Shown here one piece after another: positions 7,018 through 13,738 of a DNA stretch of 16,701 bases. The notes under the pieces were generated by a model, which did no database searches, was not told where the DNA came from, and saw only the letters and a program-made list of their open reading frames with translations. A program made the translations under genes and the position numbers. Source of the DNA: an uncultured Lachnospiraceae bacterium (GTDB lineage Bacteria > Bacillota > Clostridia > Lachnospirales > Lachnospiraceae). Where the stretch lies: contig CAJUPI010000066.1 of the NCBI GenBank assembly GCA_910588125.1, positions 1 to 16,701 of the forward strand, in the 5' to 3' direction. Every line of letters starts with the position of its first letter. Position 1 is the stretch's first letter.

Positions 7018-7346
7018 GAGTGAAGGACAATGCCATTCAGTTAATTTTCCCAGAAGGTACGCCATGGAAAAAGGAACGGGAAGCAGCGGGAAATGGTCTG
7101 CCAATTTTTCCAGTTTCGGGATCAAGAATTCCTAAAATCTCTGATTTTGCGAAAAGCGAAACGAAAATCCCCAAACTCGCTTCGCTCAGACAGAGTGGAT
7201 TTTCGTTCCCACGCAAAACACAGGGATTTAAGGACTTCTAAATCCCTGCAAAGTCAAAATTAGCAGATCATTTCCCGCTGCTTCCCGCTCCTTTTTCCAT
7301 GGCTGAGTATTCTCAAAGATAAACTTAATGACATTGGAGTGGGGGA
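7018..7346. mobile_element. ~309 bp near-palindromic foldback element with candidate target-site duplication
   Basis: Bases 7028-7336 form a long inverted repeat centred near 7182. Outer ends: CAATGCCATTCAGTT (from 7028) mirrors CAATGTCATTAAGTT (reading back from 7336), 17 of 21 positions alike. The best block is 7062-7101 against 7263-7302, 38 of 40 positions complementary, starting CCATGGAAAAAGG. The inner arms (7102-7170 against 7197-7262) match less well but end in AACGAAAATCC/GGATTTTCGTT. The central loop lies at about 7171-7196. Flanks are GAGTGAAGGA (7018-7027) and GAGTGGGGGA (7337-7346), a direct repeat matching at 8 of 10. No transposase is encoded. It resembles a non-autonomous foldback or MITE-type element; no known family is recognised. 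Confidence 0.7.
7221..7248 (+). repeat. Local hairpin inside the right arm of the palindrome
   Basis: CAGGGATTTA (7221-7230) and TAAATCCCTG (7239-7248) are perfect inverted repeats with an 8-base loop. This 10 bp stem would compete with pairing of the same bases to the left arm. Confidence 0.6.
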
Positions 7347-7352
7347 AAAGGA

Positions 7353-8756
7353 ATGAAGCATTCTCTTTATTATAAATTTATATTGGGTTATCTGATATTC
7401 GGGATACTGGGTTTTGGTATGATCGCCACTGGCTCGACCCGGCTGATGTACCGGCATTTGTTGGAAGAAAAAACGATGGCCATGTATGATGAGGCAAATC
7501 TGATTGCCTCTTCCTACAGCAGTGTATATCAGGGTAAAAGGCAGGATTTGAATATGGTATATCCACAGCTTCAGATGGTATCTGTCTTTTTAAAAACAGA
7601 GATTTGGGTGGTAAACCGTCAGGGAATTATCGTTGTGGACAGCGATCAGTCTGCTCGTTCCGGTACGGTAATTGAGGGGTTTGATCCCACGGATACAGGG
7701 AATCGGTATTATCGGATCGGGAATTATTACGGGCAGTTTCCTTATGATGTGGTGAGTGTGTCCGCGCCGATTACCGGAAATTACAATACGTATGGTTACG
7801 TTCTGGTTCATCTGCCGGTTTATCAGATTCAGGAAGAGGCGAATGGCGCTCTGGATGTTGTATACATAACAGCATTGATGCTTTTTGTGTTTTCACTGAT
7901 TATTTTGCTGGTGTTTACCAAAACGGTATATTTTCCGCTGAAAAAGATCACAGAAGGAGCGAATGAATATGCGCTTGGGCATCTGACTCATCAAATCGAT
8001 GTCAAAACTCATGATGAGATGGGGTATCTGGCAGCGACATTGAATTATATGTCAGGAGAGCTGAATAAAATGGAGGAGTACCAAAGAACATTTATAGCCA
8101 ATGTATCCCATGATTTCCGGTCGCCGCTGACATCGATAAAGGGATATCTGGAAGCGATCATTGACGGGACCATACCGCCGGAGATGCAGGAGAAATACCT
8201 GACTCGTATGATTGCAGAGACAGAGCGGCTGAATAAGCTGACTCAGGGCATGCTGACCTTAAATACTCTGGACAGCAAAGGCTATTTGTCACGCAGCAGC
8301 TTTGATATAAATCGTGTGATTAAGGATACGGCAGCATCCTTTGAGGGAACATGTGATGCCAAAGACATTATTTTTGACCTGACTTTTGCAGATAACATCC
8401 AGATGGTGTATGCAGATTTGGGGAAAATTCAGCAGGTGCTTTATAATTTGATTGATAATGCAATCAAATTCAGCCATAATAATTCGACCATTTATATTCA
8501 GGCATCTGCCCGGTATGAAAAGATATTTGTCTCAGTAAAGGATACTGGTATTGGAATACCCAAAGACAGTGTAAAAAAAATCTGGGAACGATTTTATAAA
8601 ACGGATCTTTCTCGGGGGAAAGATAAAAAAGGAACCGGGCTTGGCCTGTCTATTGTCAAAGAGATTATTCAGGCACATGGGGAAAATATTGATGTGATCA
8701 GCACAGAGGGAGTGGGGACAGAATTCATATTTTCTCTTCCCCGGGCGATGAATTAG
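7353..8756 (+). CDS. Membrane sensor histidine kinase
   Basis: This 467-residue two-component kinase has a first membrane helix at about 8-28, an extracellular sensing region at about 30-165 (PAS/Cache-like, with WVVNRQGIIVVDSD at 85-98), a second membrane helix at about 169-193, a HAMP linker at about 190-243, and a HisKA domain with the phospho-accepting His253 in NVSHDFRSPLTSIKG. The ATPase domain has N-box LYNLIDNAIKFSHNN (363-377), DTGIGIP (397-403) and GTGLGLSIVKEI (427-438). All catalytic motifs are intact. ATG 7353 is preceded by AGTGGGGG 7 bases upstream, just outside the palindrome. The signal is unknown. Its likely partner is the convergent response regulator at 8922-9632. In most Firmicutes such genes sit in one operon, so this layout is unusual. 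Confidence 0.93.
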   Translation: MKHSLYYKFILGYLIFGILGFGMIATGSTRLMYRHLLEEKTMAMYDEANLIASSYSSVYQGKRQDLNMVYPQLQMVSVFLKTEIWVVNRQGIIVVDSDQSARSGTVIEGFDPTDTGNRYYRIGNYYGQFPYDVVSVSAPITGNYNTYGYVLVHLPVYQIQEEANGALDVVYITALMLFVFSLIILLVFTKTVYFPLKKITEGANEYALGHLTHQIDVKTHDEMGYLAATLNYMSGELNKMEEYQRTFIANVSHDFRSPLTSIKGYLEAIIDGTIPPEMQEKYLTRMIAETERLNKLTQGMLTLNTLDSKGYLSRSSFDINRVIKDTAASFEGTCDAKDIIFDLTFADNIQMVYADLGKIQQVLYNLIDNAIKFSHNNSTIYIQASARYEKIFVSVKDTGIGIPKDSVKKIWERFYKTDLSRGKDKKGTGLGLSIVKEIIQAHGENIDVISTEGVGTEFIFSLPRAMN

Positions 8757-8773
8757 CAATCACTGGATCAAAA

Positions 8774-8894
8774 ATCCCCCGGCAAGTTAAGCGTCAGCCG
8801 CTTTATTTCCGCGGGCAATGAGCCAAGTGACGTGCTTGTATGGCTTGCATGAGCATTTGGCGAATGCCGCGGGAGATTTGACTTGCGGGGGGAT
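8774..8894. repeat. ~121 bp inverted-repeat structure between convergent kinase and regulator
   Basis: ATCCCCCGGCAAGTTAA (8774-8790) pairs with the stretch ending GACTTGCGGGGGGAT (to 8894): 16 of 17 pairs, including one G-U. Inside, GCCAAGTG (8822-8829) pairs with CATTTGGC (8854-8861), and CCGCGG occurs on both sides. On the minus strand the outer stem is followed by ATTTTTGAT, so it can act as terminator for the response regulator. On the plus side only ATAAAACA follows, so it is a poor terminator for the kinase. It may be a dispersed intergenic repeat. Confidence 0.65.
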
Positions 8895-8921
8895 AAAACA
8901 TATGTAGCCGATTTGACCGAT

Positions 8922-9632
8922 TTACCGCTTGACTTCAAATTTGTATCCGATGCCCCACACGGTAGTCAGTGCCCAGTTCGCATGATCCTTGATTTTGGCA
9001 CGCAGCCGCTTGATATGAACATCTACGGTTCGTGTGTCTCCGATGTATTCATAGCCCCAGATATGATCCAGGAGCTGTTCGCGTGTAAAGACCTGGTTGG
9101 GAGAAGAAGCAAGGAAGTATAAGAGTTCCAGCTCCTTGGGAGGCATTTCCACTGAATGACCGCAGTAGGTTACGGAATAGTTTGTCAGATTGACAATCAA
9201 ATCCGGATATTCCACATAGTCGCCCTGCTGGTCAGAAGAGGAGGCAGTGGGGGCGGGAACTGCATGATAACGGCGCAGGACAGCCTTAACCCGGGCTACC
9301 AGTTCTTTGGAATCGAAGGGTTTGATGATATAGTCGTCAGCTCCAAGTTCCAGCCCCAGTACCTTGTCAAAAATCTCTCCCTTGGCACTGAGCATGATAA
9401 TTGGTACTTGAGAAGTGGTCCGCAGCTCCCGGCAAACCTGATATCCGTCTATGCCCGGCAGCATTAAATCTAACAGGATCAGATTGGGCTTGAACTCCGG
9501 GAAGACCCGGAGAGCCGCCTCCCCGTCATGAACCGTGGTAGTTTCATAGCATTCTTTTATCAGGTAGAGAGAAATCAACTCGGCAATATTTTCGTCGTCA
9601 TCAACAATTAAAATCCGTTGCTTTTCAGCCAT
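8922..9632 (-). CDS. OmpR/PhoB-family response regulator
   Basis: This is a 236-residue transcription factor. The receiver domain (about 4-120) has the acidic pocket Asp11-13, phosphorylation site Asp55 (LILLDLMLPG), Ser82 and Lys104 (IIKPF). The C-terminal winged helix (about 135-234) shows PPKELELLYFLASSPNQVFTREQLLDHIWG, then DTRTVDVHIKRLRAKI and WGIGYKF, typical of OmpR/PhoB DNA-binding domains. ATG 9632 follows AAGGAGGAAC. It lies 77 bases downstream of mutS2 on the same strand, so it could be co-transcribed with it. No convincing separate promoter was seen in the gap (9633-9709), which only shows a tandem AACATGAA pair at 9682-9697. It is probably the partner of the convergent kinase. 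Confidence 0.95.
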   Translation of the reverse strand: MAEKQRILIVDDDENIAELISLYLIKECYETTTVHDGEAALRVFPEFKPNLILLDLMLPGIDGYQVCRELRTTSQVPIIMLSAKGEIFDKVLGLELGADDYIIKPFDSKELVARVKAVLRRYHAVPAPTASSSDQQGDYVEYPDLIVNLTNYSVTYCGHSVEMPPKELELLYFLASSPNQVFTREQLLDHIWGYEYIGDTRTVDVHIKRLRAKIKDHANWALTTVWGIGYKFEVKR

Positions 9633-9709
9633 GATTTTTGTTCCTCCTTTTTATTAGCCAGACTTGTGTTGCAGTGATTGAAACATGAAAACATGAAACA
9701 ACGAATTAT

Positions 9710-12097
9710 CTATTTAAATATTACAATAGTTACTCCAGCATCCCCTTCTCCGAATTCACCTAAATGAAACTCTTTTACTACTTTTACCCGTCTTAAATGT
9801 TTGTGAATCCCGGATCTCAGCGCTCCAGTCCCTTTGCCATGAACAATCCGGACCTGTTGCAGATGGGCAATGTAAGCATCATCCAGATATTTGTCTAAAA
9901 GCGGAAGCGCCTCGTCTACAGTCATACCCAGAAGATTGATTTCCGGGGAAACAGAAGCTGACTTGGAAATTTTGATATTACTGCTGCCAGAGCCCTTCCG
10001 CCGTCCATCCAGACCGGGACCGCTGACAGAGCTTTCTTGCATCAGCTCCAGATCGTTTATATTTACCTGTGAGCGAAGGATTCCCATTTGAACGAACAAA
10101 TTACCTTTGGTATCGGGCAATGTGCTGACGATGCCTTTCAAATTCATGGACAGAACCTTGACACTGTCGCCGACCCGCAGAGTCTTGGGATTAATAGCCT
10201 TATGGGGGCTTTCTTTTTTCAGGGAGAGATTGCTTTCTACTTTTTTCAGGTTATCTCTCAGTTTAGTGCGCTCCGTTTCCAAAGCACGGGTATTAACACC
10301 GGAAGAGGAAGCGATTTTATTGATGTTTTTGATCGTACGGTCGGCGGTTTCTTTGGCTTCCCGGAGGATTCGCTGAGCTTCTTCATTGGCGGAACGGATT
10401 AATTTTTCTTTTCGCTCGTCAAAACGTTCTTCTTTTTGTTCGAGCCGGGCTTTCAGACGGCTAACTTCATTTTTGTAGCTTTGAATCTCCTGCCGTTCTT
10501 TTTCTATTGTAATCCGGCTTTCTTCCAGATGGCTGATGATATCCTCAAAAGCCTCGTCTTCGGCTTCGATTCGGCTTTTGGCATCATGAATGATATAATC
10601 CGGCAGGCCGAGCTTCTGGGAAATGGCGAAAGCATTGCTTTTACCAGGAATGCCGATCAGCAACCGGTAGGTAGGACGGAGTGTCTGTACATCAAATTCG
10701 CAGCAGGCATTTTCCACACCGACAGTGCTCAGCGCATAGATTTTCAGTTCACTGTAATGGGTAGTGGCCATGGTCCGGCATTTCATGTTGTGCAAGAAGT
10801 TGAGAATTGCCATAGCAAGCGCAGCTCCTTCAGTAGGATCGGTTCCGGCGCCCAGTTCATCGAACAGGCATAAGGAGCGGCTGTCAGCCTTTGCCAGGAT
10901 GTCCACAATATTTGTCATATGGGCAGAGAACGTGCTCAGGCTTTGTTCGATACTTTGCTCATCTCCGATATCGGCAAATACTTCATCGAAGACTGCCAGT
11001 TCCGAACCGTCAAAAGCCGGGATATGAAGTCCCGCCTGCCCCATCAAAGTAAATAGCCCTACCGTTTTCAGTGACACCGTTTTACCGCCGGTGTTGGGAC
11101 CAGTAACGATTAAAAGATCAAAGGCATCTCCCAACCATACTGTAACAGGAACAACTTTTTGAACATCCAGCAGAGGATGGCGTCCGTCTTTGATATGGAT
11201 TCGTCCCTTTTGATTGAATACAGGTTCACTGCACTTATAATGGCGGGATAAGGCAGCCTTGGCAAAGATAAAATCCAGCCGGGCCAGAAGCTCAAGATCA
11301 AGGCGCAGGCTTTCTGTGTAGGGGGCCAGCTGGTTGCTTAAAGCAGCCAGCACAGCTTCAATTTCTTTGTTTTCCTGGATTTCCAGGGTGCGAAGCTCAT
11401 TATTTAATTGAATTACTGCCATGGGTTCTACAAACAAGGTAGATCCGGAAGATGACTGGTCATGAATCATACCGGAAACCTGATTTTTATATTCAGCCCG
11501 AACCGGCAGACAGTAACGTCCATCCCGCATTGTGATGACAGCATCCTGGAGATAGCTGCGGCTGGAGTTCAAAATACTGTTCAGCTGAGTATGGATCTTG
11601 TCGTTGATTCCTTTTATGGAACGGCGTATCCGGCGGAGGCCAGGACTGGCATCATCGCTGATCTCCTCTTCGGAAAGAATACAGCGTTTAATCTCATTAT
11701 TGACAGGAGTCAGCGGTTCCAGGCTCCGGAACATTTCATCGAGAGAATCGTCTTCTGTTTCGTCAGATTCTTCACGGCGTCCATAGGTCTTGGCACGGGT
11801 GGCCACTGTTAGTACAGAGCTGATCGACAAGAGTTCAGGGATACCTAATGCGCTGCCGATTTCCAGGCGTTTCAGGGAATCCCGGATATCCCGGATACCG
11901 GACAGGGAAAGGCTGCCCTTCATGCGGACACGGCTGACGGCATCACTGGTCTCTCTCTGTGCCTGCAGAATTTCCTGAAAATCCGAGGATGGTTTTAGCT
12001 CCTGGCAAAGAAGCTTGCCGGGAGCTGAGGCGGCATATTCGGTCAGCTGAGTTATGATTTTATAATATTCTAAAGTTTTTAATGACTTTTGATTCAT
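9710..12097 (-). CDS. mutS2: MutS2 ATPase with C-terminal Smr domain
   Basis: This 795-residue protein is a full-length MutS2 (about 785 in Bacillus). Family roles are suppression of recombination and, in Bacillus, rescue of collided ribosomes. It lacks the mismatch-recognition domain of MutS1. The core and clamp cover about 1-300. The ATPase has Walker A GPNTGGKT (333-340) and Walker B/signature LCLFDELGAGTDPTEG (409-424), with ATTHYSEL (444-451). A long coiled coil runs from about 510 to 625, followed by a small beta (KOW-like) domain at about 636-690 and an Smr domain at about 718-795 with HGKGTG (753-758). The usual LDLR-type motif at the Smr start reads INLLG here. ATG 12097 is preceded by GAGG at about 9 bases. 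The response regulator gene follows on the same strand. Confidence 0.95.
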   Translation of the reverse strand: MNQKSLKTLEYYKIITQLTEYAASAPGKLLCQELKPSSDFQEILQAQRETSDAVSRVRMKGSLSLSGIRDIRDSLKRLEIGSALGIPELLSISSVLTVATRAKTYGRREESDETEDDSLDEMFRSLEPLTPVNNEIKRCILSEEEISDDASPGLRRIRRSIKGINDKIHTQLNSILNSSRSYLQDAVITMRDGRYCLPVRAEYKNQVSGMIHDQSSSGSTLFVEPMAVIQLNNELRTLEIQENKEIEAVLAALSNQLAPYTESLRLDLELLARLDFIFAKAALSRHYKCSEPVFNQKGRIHIKDGRHPLLDVQKVVPVTVWLGDAFDLLIVTGPNTGGKTVSLKTVGLFTLMGQAGLHIPAFDGSELAVFDEVFADIGDEQSIEQSLSTFSAHMTNIVDILAKADSRSLCLFDELGAGTDPTEGAALAMAILNFLHNMKCRTMATTHYSELKIYALSTVGVENACCEFDVQTLRPTYRLLIGIPGKSNAFAISQKLGLPDYIIHDAKSRIEAEDEAFEDIISHLEESRITIEKERQEIQSYKNEVSRLKARLEQKEERFDERKEKLIRSANEEAQRILREAKETADRTIKNINKIASSSGVNTRALETERTKLRDNLKKVESNLSLKKESPHKAINPKTLRVGDSVKVLSMNLKGIVSTLPDTKGNLFVQMGILRSQVNINDLELMQESSVSGPGLDGRRKGSGSSNIKISKSASVSPEINLLGMTVDEALPLLDKYLDDAYIAHLQQVRIVHGKGTGALRSGIHKHLRRVKVVKEFHLGEFGEGDAGVTIVIFK

Positions 12098-12166
12098 TTA
12101 TTTTCCTCACAAATTCTGTAATGCATGGTTTCCAAGTATAAAAAGGGATTGGCCGGATGCTTTTTC

Positions 12167-12195
12167 AGTATATCACATTTTATCATTCAGTGAAA
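12167..12195 (-). promoter_or_regulatory. Possible mutS2 promoter
   Basis: On the minus strand TATACT (12167-12172) stands 17 bases after TTTCAC (12190-12195). A second TATACT lies closer to the gene at 12135-12140, without a good -35. One of these probably starts mutS2 transcription, but the -35 match is poor. Confidence 0.35.
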
Positions 12196-12226
12196 CCCCC
12201 GGCTTCCTTGTAAACCTAAGTTTTTC

Positions 12227-12255
12227 TTGCACATTTGGCAGAAGAACCTTATAAT
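12227..12255 (+). promoter_or_regulatory. Promoter for the HtrA-like/yhaM unit
   Basis: TTGCAC (12227-12232) and TATAAT (12250-12255) are 17 bases apart. The start site would be near 12262, leaving an approximately 80-base leader that contains a seven-codon ORF. Confidence 0.82.
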
Positions 12256-12284
12256 AGGAGTAAGTCTTTCAGGGGGGATTTCTT

Positions 12285-12308
12285 ATGGCATGGGTATGTT
12301 TTTGGTAG
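12285..12308 (+). CDS. Seven-codon leader ORF (MAWVCFW)
   Basis: ATG at 12285 is preceded by GGGGGG (12272-12277) at a spacing of 7 and reads MAWVCFW then TAG. Two of seven codons are Trp. It ends 32 bases before the HtrA-like gene, between that gene's promoter and its own AAGGAGGAGG site. It may be a leader peptide that tunes translation; no attenuator hairpin was seen downstream, so a Trp-sensing role is not supported. Confidence 0.4.
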   Translation: MAWVCFW

Positions 12309-12340
12309 CGTAAAGGTGGTACATAAGGAGGAGGTTCAGA

Positions 12341-13681
12341 ATGCCGGAAGTGCAAGACTCAAAAAGAGAACCGGGGAAGAGACATTTTATAACAGAGAAG
12401 ATCGTAAAACAGCCTCTGACAAGAAAAGAAATGGTAAAACGAGCAATGCTGTTTCTCTTAGCTGCTGCAATTTTGGGAGGTGTGGCCGGGGTCAGCTTTG
12501 CAGTTTCGCTTCCCTTTGTTTCCGGGCGTCTGAAAGAGACGGCGCCTACAGAGCCGCGAATATCCATACCCAAGGATGAACCGACAGAGACAACAGCAGA
12601 ATCGGAGCCTGCGGTCAGGGAAACCGAGGAGGAAAGTCAGGGAGAGACTCAGGCTGCGCTGGAGAGCGAATCTATAGAAAAAGCAGTCCGTAAGGCGATG
12701 GGAAATTACCGCTATACGGTAGAAGATTTAAAGGCCTTGTTTTCGAGTTTGCGGCAGCAGGTGCAAGCGGCATCAAAAGGAATTGTGGTAGTACATTCCG
12801 TTCAACAGGAGGTGGACTGGTTTGACAATCCGGTAGAGACCACTGGCCTTTATTCCGGTGTGATTATCGCTGCCACAGCGCAGGAGCTTCTGATATTGAC
12901 TCCTGAGGAAGCAGTACAGCAGGCGGACTCCATCAAAGTTACTTTTGCAGATGGCGTGGAGGTAAATGGCCGGATGAAACAGAAGGATACTTTGTCAGGT
13001 ATGGCTATTGTCAGCGTCAATATTGAAGACGTTGGTACAGATACCCTGAAGGAAGCAAAGCCATTGGTATTGGGCAATTCTTATCTGGTTCGGGAGGGGG
13101 ATCTGATTGTGGCGATAGGAAGCCCGGCAGGAATTGTCCGATCTGTGGATTATGGTTTTGTCTCTTATATTATGAAAAATGTACAGATGGTGGATCAGGT
13201 GAACCGGATACTTTATGCGAGAATCAGCGCCGATACCGAGAGAGGGACCTTCCTGGTGAATACGTCTGGCGAGCTGATTGGCTGGGTAATGAAGCCAGAA
13301 GGAGACGGAGAGAATGAAGAAATGGCCATGGCAATGGGAATATCGGATTATAAAGGGATTTTGGAAAATCTGACGAATGGGTTGGCAGCGCCTTGTTTTG
13401 GCATCGAAGGGCAGGAGGTACCGGATACTATGACGTCTCAGGGGCTTCCTCGCGGGATTTATGTACTCAATTCGGTGACCGATCGCCCGGCATATGATGC
13501 CGGAATTCAGAATGGCGATATTATCACTCATGTAGACGGACGAAAAATTATAACAATGAAAGATTTCCAAAACACGGTTGATGATCTGGAATGCGGACGG
13601 TTGATTCATGTAATGGTGCAACGCAATGGCAGAGATCAATATGCGGAGCTGGAATTTCAGGTTACCGTAGGGGCGCGGTAG
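12341..13681 (+). CDS. Membrane-anchored HtrA-like PDZ protein without a catalytic triad
   Basis: This 446-residue protein has a cytoplasmic N-terminus (1-33), a single membrane helix (about 34-57), an acidic Thr/Glu-rich linker (about 66-112), a trypsin-like HtrA fold (about 140-345) and a C-terminal PDZ domain (about 350-446, with APCFGIEG, PAYDAGIQNGDIITHVDG). The fold is recognisable: YSGVII (171-176) stands for GSGVII, TFADG (201-205) for the strand before the catalytic Asp, and VAIGSPAG (257-264) is canonical. The catalytic residues are replaced: Glu190 where TNxHV has His, Gly220 where TDLAV has Asp, and Arg301 where GNSGGP has Ser. It is inferred to be a non-proteolytic, PDZ-based scaffold or sensor outside the membrane. 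AAGGAGGAGG (12325-12334) lies 6 bases before the ATG. It probably shares a transcript with the yhaM-like gene. Confidence 0.85.
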   Translation: MPEVQDSKREPGKRHFITEKIVKQPLTRKEMVKRAMLFLLAAAILGGVAGVSFAVSLPFVSGRLKETAPTEPRISIPKDEPTETTAESEPAVRETEEESQGETQAALESESIEKAVRKAMGNYRYTVEDLKALFSSLRQQVQAASKGIVVVHSVQQEVDWFDNPVETTGLYSGVIIAATAQELLILTPEEAVQQADSIKVTFADGVEVNGRMKQKDTLSGMAIVSVNIEDVGTDTLKEAKPLVLGNSYLVREGDLIVAIGSPAGIVRSVDYGFVSYIMKNVQMVDQVNRILYARISADTERGTFLVNTSGELIGWVMKPEGDGENEEMAMAMGISDYKGILENLTNGLAAPCFGIEGQEVPDTMTSQGLPRGIYVLNSVTDRPAYDAGIQNGDIITHVDGRKIITMKDFQNTVDDLECGRLIHVMVQRNGRDQYAELEFQVTVGAR

Positions 13682-13738
13682 CAAAAATAGTATGGGATTT
13701 GGATGAAAACAGAAAAATAAAAAGAAAAGAGAACGAGT

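Noticed and set aside
6814..7125. Upstream in-frame extension of cotJA to 176 residues.
   Set aside because: The added part resembles no CotJA, crosses the kinase promoter and palindrome, and ATG 6813 has a good ribosome site.
7020..7241. A 73-codon plus-strand open frame inside the palindrome.
   Set aside because: It starts with GTG, its protein has no recognisable family, and its codons simply follow the inverted-repeat sequence. It is most likely a chance frame.
7018..7346. Palindrome as an assembly or chimera artefact.
   Set aside because: The arms differ by many substitutions and a small indel; an artefact would normally give identical arms. It is not fully excluded without reads.
9682..9697. 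Tandem AACATGAA-AACATGAA before the response regulator as a regulator binding site.
   Set aside because: OmpR-type sites usually repeat about every 11 bases. An 8-base period in A-rich sequence may be chance.
12235..12579. A 114-codon frame overlapping the start of the HtrA-like gene.
   Set aside because: It begins upstream of the expected transcription start and is out of frame with a clearly real gene.
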